64,000 nt of DNA from Megamerina dolium (GCA_963854835.1 OY978526.1:76232418-76296417), one strand, 5' to 3'; shown: positions 11,341 through 23,215, counted from the stretch's first letter. Notes: generated from the sequence alone by a model not told the origin. Numbers and translations are program-made.

Positions 11341-12349
11341 GGTAAGCAGCTGGCGGCCAATTCTGCTTTACGACTTACCGGCTTGCATACTTTTAATATT
11401 CAAACTTCACTGGATTATATCAAGCCTAGATATGCCTTTGAAAGGAAATTGCTAACCTCCTTCCCTGATAGGTTCACCTGGGAGGCGGAAAGATTCATGC
11501 CAAATTATACTATCATCTTTATTGATGGCTCTAAGCTTGATAGAAGAGTGGGAGCAGGTGTGTATTCCGAATCATTCAACCTAAATATTTCTTTCCGCCT
11601 GCCTGACCACTGTAGTGGGTTTCAGGCAGAAGTTAAAAGCGATTCACAATGCACTTACTTCGATCAAACAGAGCATTGTCTCCCGCTGAGACATTTGCAT
11701 CTTGAGCGATAGCCAAGCTGCAATTAAGGCCCTGGGCTCGTTTCCCGTGAAATCGAAGACCATTCTTGACTGCCGCAAGTCTCTTAAAGAGATGGCTGAG
11801 CAGCACAATATTCTTCTGTGCTGGGTACCCAGACACAGGGGTATACGAGGAAACTGCATAGCTTGCAAGACAGGGTACAAAAGAGTCTCTAGCCCAGGAG
11901 AATTCTCGATTAGGGATTCCCATAGCCACGTGTAAGCATAATTTGGAGGTTATCACGACCAACGTCTTCCAGAAAAGATGGACGGATGCACCCATCTGTA
12001 GGACGGCGCAATTGCTGTGGCCCCTACTCAGCAAGAAACGTTCACGAAAGCTTGACGATCTTAATAGGGTAGACATCTCGACTTATGTGGGTGTGGTCAC
12101 TGGTCACTGGTCACTGGTCACTGGTCACTGGTCACTGGTGACTGGTGAGATTAGGTTTGGGCAACCTCACTCATGATTTCTGCAGAAGCTGCAGAGATGA
12201 AGAGGAACTTGAAACGATTTCACATCTACCATGTACATACCTGCCCTGCATTATGTAAAAATCGAAAAAAATTTCTAGAACACTACCAGCTGAGTGACCT
12301 AGTCCAACCATCCCAGATCGACATTGCCAATCTCCTAAAATTCATTTAA
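11341..12349 (+). pseudogene. LINE ORF2 RNase H and C-terminal region, frame-disrupted
   Basis: The reading starts GKQLAANSALRLTGLHTFNI, then IIFIDGSKLDRRVGAGVYSE (first Asp) and PDHCSGFQAEV (Glu). A +1 shift near 11630 moves the frame to KAIHNALTSIKQSIVSR, followed by an in-frame TGA and ICILSDSQAAIKALGSFPV (second Asp). It then gives LLCWVPRHRGIRGNCIACKT, where the Asp normally following A (IAD) reads Cys, so the last catalytic residue is lost. Downstream frames break again around a 7-bp tandem array. The final part reads THDFCRSCRDEEELETISHL, a Cys-rich motif typical of these C-termini, and ends at TAA 12347-12349. The copy is dead. Confidence 0.88.
12095..12143 (+). repeat. 7-bp tandem array inside the LINE
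   Basis: Six exact GGTCACT units and one GGTGACT variant lie in a row. The array sits where the family protein should read V-L-T-G-H-C, so it grew from a single GGTCACT-like codon stretch. At 7 bp per unit it also scrambles the frame. Confidence 0.95.
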
Positions 12350-12390
12350 CGTTCCGGTTGGTTCAGCAAGTAATTAGGTGTGGGGTATAA

Positions 12391-12486
12391 TCCGCGTGGC
12401 GGTATCACAACGGGCCTAATTCTGGCCTATGTGCGCTCTCTCAATAGAGAGAGCGGCCGCTCTAACCTAACCTAACCTAACCTAAG
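12391..12486 (+). repeat. LINE 3' tail shared with a SINE
   Basis: This non-coding tail contains GGTATCACAACGGGCC, TTCTGGCCTA, a CTCTCTCAATAGAGAGAG hairpin and the CCTAA repeats. The complement of 36244-36340 has the same order: GGTATCACAATGGGCC, TTCTGGCCTA, CTCTCAGAGAGAG, ACCTAACC. The hairpin plus short repeat is a plausible reverse-transcriptase recognition signal, as described for LINE/SINE pairs in other organisms. Confidence 0.8.
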
Positions 12487-12639
12487 GTTGGCCTATTTTT
12501 AAAATTGTTTTAATAAAGTAGATGATATCTCGATTTGTTTTATAATACATCAAATAATATTTGTGAATTTATTTAATAATCACATTTTCTGTAGAATATG
12601 TTTTTCATATCTATTAATTCATTATCTCCCAAACTTGTG

Positions 12640-13610
12640 AGTCTTTTTGCCTTTTTCCAATAAAATTGCCTATTTAACCATTTACGAGTGACCACAGTGT
12701 GTTAAAGTGATCTAGAAAAATATTGCTCATAAAATTCTTATATAGTTTTTGAATTATAATAAGCAAAAATTAGTCAGGGAACTAAAAAATTGAGATGAAA
12801 TTCAATGCGAAAGTATTTATATTTTAGCTACTCATAATAAAATCTAAGATATTTTTTGAATACTTACTTACTTATGTAGCCATTACAACTGAAAATCGAT
12901 TTAGGCCGATTTTTTAAATACATTAACCCATTATAACCCTTCCCTGTGGGTAGTTTTTACTGTTTTCAATTGAAATTTCCTATTTAAACCATTGTAAGTA
13001 AGGATTGAGGGTTAGTACGTTTTAGAAAAATATTGTTCATAACATTTGACTATAGGTTACTAAACATCAAAAACATGCAAATTTGGTTTTCAAATTATAG
13101 CAAGCAAAAATAAGCCAGTGAACTAAAAGAATGAACTAAAATGCAACAATGTGTATTTTTTCAAAACTACAAGTACCAATACATTTTTTCGAGTATATTA
13201 TTTTTTATTTTCTCAAGTGACATTATCTTTTCAACCCATTACAAGTGTCCGTAGCCGTAGATGGTTTTTCCCTCTAGAGAAATTTTACCAAAGATTATTA
13301 AACATCAGAAATGTGTAAAGTTGGTCTTAGAAATTACCAATGGCAAAAAATAAGCAAGTCAGCTGAGAAATTAAACTAGAATTCAGTGCGAAATTGTTCA
13401 TGTTTTCAGTGTAATTTTTAATGTAATCTTTTGCAGAAGCTATTTTAGAAATTCGGAAACAATTATATTCCTCCTTTATATGTATTTTTTTTGCGGGTTT
13501 CACGAAAAACTGCATTTCTAACCAAGTAAGAGTGTCTATAGTGGGTTAATTATTGCTCATTAAATTTGATCGTAGCTCTGCGAACATCAGAAACACGTAT
13601 GTTTTATGTT
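12640..13610 (+). repeat. Decayed tandem repeat, unit roughly 240-340 bp
   Basis: Three to four diverged units follow the LINE. Landmarks recurring in order are TTTAACCATT-like followed by a GTG(T/A) stretch, AAAAATATTG(C/T)TCATAA (about 12718, 13027, remnant 13551), AAACATCA(A/G)AAA (13065, 13302, 13583), and AAAAATAAGC(C/A)AGT followed by ACTAA/AATTAAACTA (12765, 13107, 13345). Spacing varies through indels. No coding capacity and no match to another repeat here. It may be old satellite-like DNA or an internally repeated element. Confidence 0.6.
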
Positions 13611-15589
13611 AGTATTATTTTATTTAAATATTTAACATTTTTCTGTAATAATGGATAATTTAACAGCTGTTAACATTTAACATTTCTCTTGTTTGTGGAG
13701 ATATGTTTGTAAACGAATAAAAACGAACAAGAACTAATATAATAATGAAACGATTGCGTTGTTGTTGTTGTTGTTGTTGTTTTCGCTACTATTTTACAAC
13801 TTTTGCCTTTTCTTCTTTACATACATACCTTCATATGTACGCATACATATACGGCACATATTCGTTCGTACAATTCTTTGCTTTGTTGTTTTTATTTATT
13901 TACCTTGTCAATGCTATTCGTTCGGTTTTCGTAGATATTTCTGTTGTAGTTATTTATTATTATTATTATTATATTTTGTTTTGTCATTTATTCATCTTTT
14001 TCTTTCTCTCTCTCTCACTCTCTCTCTCTCTCGCTCGCTCGTTCGCTCTCTTTATCTCTTCAATGTCGTTGGTGACTTTTTTTGCCGCTATAACAGCGGT
14101 AAAATGAAAATATTTATGTACAACATCAAAAAGCGAATAAGCTTTGCTCATTCAATTTTCAGTTTATTCTCAACCACCGGCTATATTGGTATGCTTTAAC
14201 CAAGTGATTTTTTTTTGGCTTGAAAACAAACCGTAACGCGGGTGCAAGAAATTTATAATCAAAATTAAATTGAAATAAAAACAAGCAATATTTTGAATTT
14301 ATGTTTTAAAGAATAATTTTATAAATATTTATAATTTTGAAAACTGAAACACGTGTTAGAGGTGAGACACAAAGTGATATATTGGACATTTTTTCGTATA
14401 TTCAAATAGAAATATTTGAAAAAAATTGTATTTTTTTTTTTTTGTTAAAATGAACAAAATCATGAGTAAATGAATTTTGCAATTGTTGATGAATATTTTC
14501 CTATACGAAATCTAATTTAAATGCCAATGCTAATGAACTGTGTATTAGAGTGACAACATTAATGTCAAAAAAAAAAAAAGTTGCAGAAACAATAATAAAT
14601 ATATGTAAGTTTTCCAATTCTATATTTTTCCCATTTATACACTCAATTATTTGAGAGAAAAAAAAAATGCAAAAACATTTTTAATTTGTTTGTTGTTGTT
14701 CTTCTTCTTCTACTTAATATTTACGAGATGTAAATATTAAGTACATTCCTTTACATACGAATTGTACTATCACGTAAGTGTAAAATGTAAACGACAGTAA
14801 CGAAATTGAATAACAGTGTAGGTGTATTGAGGCAAATATTCTATTACATAATGTTACAATATTAACCCTAATCACGCCTGATAGAAAAAACCAAATAATG
14901 CTTTGAACAAATTTTTTGAAATTTTCAAAAAAAAAAAATTTTAAATCTCAAAAAAAAAAAATAGATTAAAAATTTCGAATCAATAATCCCTATCTTAACA
15001 ACAGTATTAAAAATTTAATAATATTTATTCATTTACGTCATTTCTACTGAATAATATTAGCAACAGTGTAAAATACTTGTTTTTTTTTATTGACACTAAA
15101 CCGCCAGTAAAGTAGCATAGAATTTAATGAGAGAGAATTTCTTTTTCCCATCCTCTCTTCTTACCTGCCATCATCCGTCGTTTAACAAGACTATAAAAAT
15201 TCAGTTTTTGTTTCGTTTTTTGCTCCCAAAATTCTGAATATAAATTTTTGTTAATTAATTCAGTTTATGCATTTGTAGTCCAATATTCGCATATTTTATT
15301 ACAAAAAATTTTGTGTTTAAATTATGTTATTGTTTTTCATTTAAATATTATATTTTTATTCTATAAAAAGATTTCTGTTTATTTGTTTTTAATGAATGCC
15401 TAAATATGCAGAATAAATCAAATCGGTTTTGACAATTGAAAAAAAGAATTAGAACTACTATCTCTACCATTAGAACTACCTCAGGTTTTAAAAAATGTAA
15501 TAAAAGATTTGAATCTTAAACTTAACTTAGCTCAAACGAAAAAAAAATTTCGGCAGTTACCAAAAATCTTAAAGTGAAAAACTGGTGAC
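13611..15589. other. Microsatellite-rich, gene-free stretch
   Basis: Contains (GTT)n at 13758-13783, (TTA)n at 13955-13975 and a CT-rich run at 14003-14048. The long plus frames here (120 and 146 codons) arise from these runs and read poly-Cys, poly-Leu and Ser/Leu repeats, so they are not genes. The rest is AT-rich with A and T homopolymers. No transposon terminus was recognised. Confidence 0.6.
14003..14048 (+). repeat. (CT)n microsatellite
   Basis: A pyrimidine run of TCTC with interruptions CA and CG, ending in CGCTCGCTCG. Smaller CT runs lie at 19105-19124 and 41374-41401. Confidence 0.9.
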
Positions 15590-15861
15590 AATTCGTTAGA
15601 ATCATGGCTGAAGCAGAGTTGCTATGAAAGCGCTGATCCGTTGAGGTCTCTCATGATAAGCACGAAACAGCTAAATCAATTTCGATCGAAGATGAAATTC
15701 GGAATAGGCATAAATATTTATTTTTATTAAGAAATAAAAAAAGTCGGATTCCAAATCGTGAAGAATACAATGCTTTAATCGCTATTTTTGATGAAAATCA
15801 TTCAAAGATTGTGTTAAATGTAGTAAATTACAATTCAAAACACCTTTTTTTTTAAATATTG
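15590..15861 (+). pseudogene. Unidentified coding-like relic with a frameshift
   Basis: Two overlapping plus frames look protein-like against an AT-rich background. The first (about 15580-15690) reads SLESWLKQSCYESADPLRSL then MISTKQLNQFRSK. The second (from the TGA near 15637) stays open to TAA at about 15856, reading SISIEDEIRNRHKYLFLLRN, KKSRIPNREEYNALIAIFDE and NHSKIVLNVVNY. The second frame lacks an early ATG and is rich in charged residues, unlike random translation here. One frameshift joining them would give about 90 residues. I do not recognise the family. It could be a transposon protein fragment or a decayed exon; chance is possible. Confidence 0.4.
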
Positions 15862-17918
15862 ATTTTATACTTTTTTTAATTGTGTCGCAAAAATATTAAA
15901 AACTGTGTTGTATCTTTTTCGGGGATAGAAAATTATAGTTATTTCAATAAAAGTTGAGTACAACAAAACGAAATTGACTAAAATCAGTAAATATTTATAT
16001 TTTTAAGCATTATCACTAAAAAAAAAAACGGTTAAACTATTGATTATCTAAATATTTGACTAAGTTTTAAATAATTCTACATGATCACAGTGCTTTAAAG
16101 TTAAGCAAAACATTGCAGAAGAGAGATATTTTGACAGCATCGAAAATTTGTGGATTTGCAAGAGTGTGGATTGTATTTACATTTTGTATATGTACACTAT
16201 GAAATATAAATATAAAAAAGGGACTTGCAGCGAACAATTTGTGTAGAAAAAAAGTTAATATTTCAACATCAATATCAACTGTAGCTTAACTAAGGGTTAA
16301 TCCAGTCACAAAGGCATCATAAGAATATTACAAAAATAATTTTTACTTGTTTTCTAATATTTTTCAATTCAGTACATTTGTTTACTGTTCTTGCATACGA
16401 ATAACACAGATATATGGTATATGCTCCCAACAGTTGTCGTATTAAAGATATATTGTATGCTTGTTATTTTCATTAAGCTTTTTTGTATACATTTTTTTTT
16501 TTTTTTTTTGATTAATTTAATAAATTTTTTTCTTTTATGCAGTTGTTATTTTTATATTTGTGGCGTCTCACAAATAAATTTTAATTATACTAGGTCAGTA
16601 TTTTCCCCTCCCTTCTTTTCTTCATAGTGATTATTTTACATAATATACTATATAAGTACAATACAATAACAGAAGTTCACATATAGCAGCAAATTTTCTA
16701 TATACTACATACAACAAGATAGCATGTGGTTTCATTATAAATTTTGCTAAGCTGTTAGTATTTATATTAAATGAATAATAAAAAAAAAAGACATATAAAT
16801 ATATAATTATAACAAGTATTTAGATTAAAAAAAATTAATAGCACTAAAAATATATAAAATTATCAACACAGCTGATTAGAAAATATGTTTACATATATTT
16901 ATTGACATGTATATCTATAATAAATTTCGAGTATGTATTTACCCACCCAACGAGAAATGAATGCGTTTATGTGAACTGTGAATTTTTTATATGAATTTTA
17001 AATTCCTGTTTGTTTTGAGATGGGCAGCAAATACGTTATTCGTACTGATACTCATAGACGATTTTTAAATTCCAATATAACTCATGATTATAGAGCTCAG
17101 AATGTCAATTTTAAGGATTTTTTCATGCAATTTGAATTTCAATATATAGCTAATTATATAAATAATTTAATCATTGTGAATTATTTATCATTAAATTAAT
17201 AAAACCAGATGCTTTTGTGGTGTGCTTAATTAAGCAGTGCTGGCAATGTATCTCACTGGATATATATATGCAAAATGAATTTAAAAAATATTAAGTTCTT
17301 ATCAACAATTTTATTTTAAAACAAACTACTTATACTTATACCTATACATACAATATATTATGTTTGTTTTTTTTTTCTATCGTTATTTATACATAATGTG
17401 TCAAATAAAAACAATCGTCTGTCTGGTTGATTTTTTTTTTTTTTTTTTTTTTTATTAACAACTATTTGAAAATAGTTATAAATAATATTCGAAAAGGGCA
17501 AAAAAAAATTATACAAAATTTTGATAACAAATTAAATGCATTAAATGAATTTTAGTATTTTTGTTTTCATTTTCTTCAATTTTTTGTGTATAATTCGTAT
17601 TCATGTGAGCACTATAATTTATTTTTTTGGTGTAAAATATCTAAAACTCTCTAAAAACTGAGCGTCACAAAGCAAAAATGTCAATTTTAAAAACGCAATG
17701 TGCAATTGCAATTTTTGAGGGTTTTCACTTCTACAAATTTATAAAAAATTGTTTTTAAATAAAGTTCATTGGTTTTCGATACTGATAAATTTTTTTCTAA
17801 AAATATATTTTTAAAAAATATGTATTTTTACACGTTTTCGAAAAAAACAAAAAAATTAAATTCGTGGATTTTAAGTTTCAAAAAATTTTTTCAAAAATAC
17901 TATGTATTATGAAGCTTG
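15862..17918. other. AT-rich stretch without recognisable genes
   Basis: About 2 kb, strongly AT-rich, with T runs at 16493-16509 and 17431-17454. Open frames are Phe/Leu/Tyr-rich and short. No repeat shared with the rest of the window was noticed, and no RNA gene. Confidence 0.5.
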
Positions 17919-17922
17919 TTAA

Positions 17923-18652
17923 GGGGTTACACCACTGTAGAATTTTCAAAAAATGGAAAAAAAACATTTTTTATCTTAAATAGTCATTAATAGTCTCAAA
18001 AATAATATACTAAAGGATGGAAGGCGGGCAAAATTTCTAAGTGTCTGAATTTCGAGTTTTGCCGCAAGACGTGTAAGGTATTCTCCGAGCACCTTTAAAC
18101 TTTAAACGCGTTTTTCTCGAAACCACTTTTTTTGAGCTGGTCGGAAACATAACTCGAACAAATCTTAACCGATTGATTTGAAAATTTTTACAATACATTT
18201 GAAATCGTTTACTTCAGCGACGTACGTAGGGGTTTTTTGAAATTATGCATATTTTTTTATTCATAAACAATTTTTTGACGATTTTTTAGGTGAAATTTCA
18301 AACTTTTTCTTCAAAGGGTCGCCATTTTACGTAAAATCAATTAATCCAAAAACCCCTACGTACATCTGTTGCTATTGTAATATGGAATAAAAAAATATTC
18401 GGTTTTTTGTTCCACATCGAAAATTGCAGGCGCTAGGTTTCCGGCCGTGCATCGCGGTGAAAAAAAAACGCATCAGCGGGGAAATGCTGCACAGCCGCCA
18501 TTTTGTTTTTGAATCGCGCAACTTAATTGTTCTTTTGGACTTCAAGATTGACATTAAAAAATACTTTTTACAGAATTTGAATATCTCCTTTTGTTTGGCC
18601 TACGAAAATTCCCGAAATATGCCTTTTTTGTGCTCTACAGTGGTGTAACCCC
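17923..18652 (+). mobile_element. TTAA-flanked MITE, family A, copy 1
   Basis: A 730-bp element with perfect 18-bp inverted termini, GGGGTTACACCACTGTAG and CTACAGTGGTGTAACCCC, flanked on both sides by TTAA (17919-17922 and 18653-18656). TTAA target duplication is diagnostic of the piggyBac superfamily, so this is probably a non-autonomous piggyBac-type element. No transposase is present. Inside is an imperfect inverted repeat, CGTACGTAGGGGTTTTT (about 18222) against AAAAACCCCTACGTAC (about 18348). A small open frame, also present in copy 2, reflects shared nucleotide ancestry. Confidence 0.93.
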
Positions 18653-18656
18653 TTAA

Positions 18657-20790
18657 CGTAGATTTTAAGAGTCTATATAATAATAATGAATATCAAAACA
18701 ACTCTTTTGATAGATGTGAAGTAGTTGGTGGTACTCCTTCCCACATTAGTATAATCTTATATGTAAAAAGTAATTTGGACAATTATGAACTCAAAAACAA
18801 AAAGAAGAAGAAATGTGCTGATTTTTCCACTCAACATTTCAAATCTATTGATCATCAATATTGATTGTTTATAATTGATTGTGTCAATTTGGAGTCAATG
18901 TGTTGATGTATGTATGTTGTTTATGATTTTTAATTTAAAATATCGATATAATCATACTATGATAAAGGGTATTTCAAAATGAGTAATTCTTTTAATTTGT
19001 CAATATTTTATTTCAACACAATTCAGAGGTTTCGTTTCGCTAAGTGATTTGTTGTCAAAATCCGGTTCTTCAAATGTACAGAATATTTTCAGAGAGACAC
19101 ATATTCTCTCTCTCTCTCTCTCAAATAGTTTACAATAAACTTGATCAAATTGTATTGGACACAATTTTATTGCCGAGGCCGCTCTGGAGGTGATTATTGT
19201 TCATGTACGAAGTGATTTCCACCCCTTTCAAGTGTTTTTATATTTATTTTGTATGGGAGCTCACCTGAGGGGTGAAAATATGAAATAATTGTGTTTAGGA
19301 AAAATATCGGGGAGCCAAACTAAATGGTTGTAGGTCATATATTTTACCACGCCAGGGAAAATATTGTAATTACATTGATTAAATCGAAGTTTTTATAAAA
19401 TTCACACCTCGAAGGGTAAAATATATGACCGACCTCCATTGAGCAAGCTTTATTTCCAAATATTTTTCTTAAATATTTGGACATTTTTTCGTAAACAGCA
19501 TCGTTTTTATAAAAAAAAATCCCATTGAGATAAATTGAGGTTCACTCGTATGCTAAAAATGTGCCATTAAGAATTCTAAAATCATGATATTTTTGTCGTA
19601 AATATCTCCAAAACTAATTGTGATGGAGCAATTTTCTAAAAGATATTGTTTTCTATGAAAAAAATTACCACCATGGGAATAAATTCAAAGGAATCCTCAA
19701 ACTAAGACCCAGGTATACTAAATTATAGCGTCAAGAAGCTCCAAAACCGGGTTTTAATGAACTTAATAGGAAATTCTTCCGAAACTGGCTGTTGTGGAGC
19801 AACTTTTCAAACATTATTGTTTTCTACTAATAGAAAAACCATTGGAATAACATTAGGCACACTCGAAAACAAGAAAAACTAATATTTTGTTTGATGTGAT
19901 GTGATGAAGAAACACCCTTTAAAACATTATTACTCGATTTTCTCAAGTGTAACAATCAAAAGTTGTATGTAAACTATGTGAGCCGGTAAAATATTGATGA
20001 TTCTTGCAATTTTTTTTGTTTTTCGTAAACCTCTCAAAAGCATATCAATTAAAATATCACATGTGACGCTCTTCTGTATGTGTTTGTGTCAAAATAAAAT
20101 AGCAAGCGAAAAGTAAATGGTAAAAATATCTTTTAAAAACAAAAATAATATAGCTAGGTATATATGTACATATATATGTGTGTAGGTACATAAATTTGAA
20201 ATTAAAAATCATAATAATGAAAACAAAAATTGAAAGAAGAAGAAGAACGAATGAAAACAATATCATCAAAATGGAAGAAAAGACAACACAAAAAAAAAAA
20301 ATAGTATTCAGAAATTGCGCAGCAAAAATTCTTTTGCTGCCTCCAAAAGAATTTAAAAAAAAAATAATTTTTTTTTTCGAAATACAACAGCAACTATATG
20401 GGGGGTGAATTTATGAGACAGAGATTGTCGTTGGTTGTATGGTGATTCTGTATGTGTATGTGTATGTACATATAATTTCTTCATTCTTCTTCTTTATTTA
20501 TATTTTATTATATTTCACACTTTTTCGCATACACTCTCTCTCGATGTTAATGCTCTCACTCTTACATACAAGTTTGTATAAAGTGAACTTATTCCATTCA
20601 CTTACATATGCACATATGGGTATGAACGAACCTCTTTATTAATTTTTTGTTTGTTCTCTTTTAAAACAACAAATTTTTTACTTTTTTTTCCGTTTATTTC
20701 ATATACACATTTTTATATCTATTTATACGTTTCTTTTTTTTTTTCGATCGCGTTTGATATAACAATAACAACAAACTATATAAAAAAAAA
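18657..20790. other. Gene-free stretch with weak repeats
   Basis: Contains the inverted repeat at 19333-19430. It also has a faint tandem pattern: TGGAGCAA(T/C)TTT followed by ATTGTTTTCTA recurs at about 19624 and 19796, with a weaker relative at 19478. From 20050 the sequence becomes low complexity with A and T runs. No gene is supported. Confidence 0.5.
19333..19430. repeat. Perfect 16-bp inverted repeat with 66-bp loop
   Basis: GGTCATATATTTTACC at 19333-19348 pairs exactly with GGTAAAATATATGACC at 19415-19430. The flanking bases also partly pair (TA/GACC). It could be the core of a small foldback element or a transcribed hairpin. No target duplication was identified. Confidence 0.8.
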
Positions 20791-21117
20791 GTCGGTCTAG
20801 GACGACTTCTTTATACCCTGCCCATGCAGAGTGTGCATTAAAGTTATATATGTTATGAAGAGTGGAAGAATCACACCTAGCTTTTGTGAATGAATATTGA
20901 ATATTTTCGAGAATTTAAGCGGATTAAAATTGTTATTTTGTATAAAAGGTATATAAAATAGCACCAAAAGTACAAACTGATATCTGAACCTTACTATGAA
21001 GGCGACGCTAATAATTAAAAAAAAAATTGTTTTTCTATATCTCTGAAGTTTCCTTCAAGTGATTACAAACATTAGTTACAAAATAAATATACCCTTACAT
21101 TTGTATGCAGGTTATAA
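20791..21117 (+). repeat. Short deletion derivative of the long GTCGG...GGGTATAA repeat
   Basis: The left end carries the GTCG-loop-CGAC hairpin followed by TTATACCCTG. The right end carries TTTCCTTCAAGTG, ACAAACAT and AATATACC, ending TATGCAGGTTATAA. Both ends match those of the repeats at 45441-47335 and 53949-55583. The entire 299-bp-unit core is missing, so it is a minimal 327-bp version. Confidence 0.75.
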
Positions 21118-22630
21118 TGAAATAAGAGAAAGAATTTCGATGTCGATGGCCAAGGGATGTGTGGGATGTAAGAATATAAGTACGTGCGAATCAGCACTTG
21201 TCCAAGCAAACAGAAATTGAAATCTTATTTAATGAAATACACATACATTGTTATTGACGTTGGTTAAGAATACTTAATTTTAACTTGTTTTTTTATTTGT
21301 TTCTATTTTTTTCAAGATTTGTTGTTTATTTATTTTTCTCAAAAAACATACCAAATAGATTAAATGATATTTTAATGGTTTTTTAACCTTCACAATCATT
21401 ATAATAACTCTATAAATATGTATAAATAATACATAAATAAATGGTAACAAAAGAATTAGCATAAAAGAATTTCTTTTCTTTTATAATCGATTCGCTATAA
21501 TGGTGCGCGTACTCGAGTGGAATTTACTTGTATGGTAGATATTTTTTCGTAATCTACTATAGAAATATTTTGTACTAGTACTTGTGACTAGCGATTTTTA
21601 TCTTTAAAAGAAATTTATATTTTTGCTGAGAAATAAAAATAATTTTTAATTTTTTTTTTTTTAATAAAAAATTTTGATTGTAAATTTTTTTAATCAGAAA
21701 TATATTGTAAATTTTTTAGAATTGACGTTATTTTTTTTTTTTATTTTTTTTATTTTTTTTTTTTTTTTTTTTGAAAAACAAATACGAGCTACCAATAATC
21801 GAGAGATTGTATTGATAATGGGCATAGTAAGCCCTCTTTATAAATCAGTATGCAATGACTTACGGTGATTGTTTGATCATTTTTTTTTTATTTAATTACA
21901 ATTTTCATATTTTTTTTAATAGATACCTACAATTAGAACGAATAGGTACTTATAGCATCGCACATACATCTGCATAGTGATGAACTTGTTATATAACAAA
22001 GTGCATATATATGTTCATTTTATTTTTGTTTTAATGTTATTTTTGTTTCTTTTATTTTATTTATATTGCTGCATATAGATTGATTTTAATTTTGTCAGCT
22101 TGCATCTATAAGTGTGTATGTATTTTTTTTTTTATCATTAAAGCACGTTTATTTAGCATTATTTATTTTACCGGTTTTTGTTTTGTTTTGATTTTTGTTG
22201 ATTTTTTTTTGTTTAATTTTTATTTCGTTTTTATCTACATATTTTGAATTTTAATATATTTATTTTTCATTTTTTTTTTTTATTACTATAACCATCATCA
22301 TTTACAGTATTGTCCAAAATATGAAAGTGTTTAACCTTCTTAACCCTAAAGAGGTATTATTTTTTATTTACATTTGAAGTTAGCTTTTTTATCGAATTAA
22401 GAAAATCATACTGAACTAGGAGCTTTTATACATACAAGTACACCTATACCTCGCTATACGGCATTTCGCTGTCACGGCCGTTTTTAATTATAGCTTTATT
22501 TCGATTTATGGCCCACAATGTTTAGTTATATGGCCTAAAACTATGTTCTGCCGTTAGACTAGGGTACTGCATTAATCTCGGTACATGTTTCGTTGTATTG
22601 AAAAAAATACGCTCTGCTGTTAAGCTAGTG
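21118..22630. other. AT-rich stretch without recognisable genes
   Basis: Extreme T-rich sequence (21650-21770, 22130-22280) with no motif-bearing frame. Near 22500-22630, CTGC(C/T)GTTA followed by a CTGCATTAAT motif occurs twice about 70 bases apart, related to the hairpin units next to the first SINE copy. Confidence 0.5.
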
Positions 22631-22635
22631 CTCTG

Positions 22636-22745
22636 CATTAATGTCGAAATTTTTTATATGGAAATAAGACAATTTAATTCTTTATGTTTTTTGTTCGATG
22701 TCACTTCAATTTTTTTTTTTGTTTTTTTTTTGCAATAATATCGAA
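22636..22745 (+). repeat. Hairpin-type unit, left copy
   Basis: Starts GCATTAATGTCGAAA and contains GCAATAATATCGA at 22732, the same two landmarks in the same order as the copy at 23246-23341. The two copies bracket the SINE at 22955-23215. The family is unknown. Confidence 0.55.
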
Positions 22746-22954
22746 AAAGTCACATCAAATGTTTAATAATCAATGCAACATTACGACTTCTTTTGGGCAT
22801 TATTTTTTTGACATTATTTCAATAATTCATTTCACCTTTATTCATGTGATGAGTACAGTTACTGTCCCGAATTAACGTCGTTTTCAATGCAAAATGAACA
22901 TTGGGAAATGTGTAAAATACAATCAAATCCTCTCGCCGACAGTTTCGATGCATA

Positions 22955-23215
22955 ACAAATTTGATGTCGAAAAGATTTTTCTTTCGAACGGTACCCACCA
23001 GCCGGCAAGCAATTGGTAATTCTTCCGGCAGTAACAATTTGCCATGGAAAAGCTTCTAAAGAACTCTGTGAAAAAGCTCAGAAAAAGTGATGTCATTTGG
23101 AAACGGCTAAAATAAGTAAATCCCTCTAATGCTGTCCAAAATTTAACACGCACGACAATAATGGAAGAGAAGCTCGGCCAAAGAGCACTTTGGGGCTTAT
23201 ATGTAAGTGCCAAAT
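22955..23215 (+). mobile_element. tRNA-derived SINE, decayed copy 1
   Basis: The body aligns with the clearer copy at 25472-25778: GCATAACAAA, AAAGATTTT with CTTTCGAACGGTACCCACC, CCGGCAAGCAATTGG, GGCAGTAACAATTTG, GAACTCTGTG, AAAGTGATGTCA, TTTAACACGCACGACAATA and GAGAAGCTCGG. The tRNA-like head is too diverged to show clean box A or B, and the tail fades after 23200. No target duplication was identified. Confidence 0.75.

Larger units (their letters stand above)
11341..12486 (+). mobile_element. 5'-truncated RNase H LINE with (CCTAA)n tail
   Basis: A plus-strand non-LTR retrotransposon fragment, bounded by AGTTGGCCTA at 11331-11340 and GGTTGGCCTA at 12486-12495, a probable 9-bp target-site duplication. 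Its 3' end is a run of CCTAA units (12462-12486). The protein belongs to RNase H-bearing LINEs but is a different family from the TAA-tailed copies, with little nucleotide similarity. The reverse transcriptase is missing through 5' truncation. The last ~95 bases are shared with the SINE at 36244-36693. Confidence 0.9.

Noticed and set aside
12462..12486. Interstitial telomere made of CCTAA repeats
   Set aside because: It is the 3' tail of a LINE, inside a target duplication.
13745..14199. Two plus-strand frames of 120 and 146 codons starting with poly-Cys or poly-Leu
   Set aside because: They are translations of (GTT)n, (TTA)n and (CT)n runs in different frames, with no domain.
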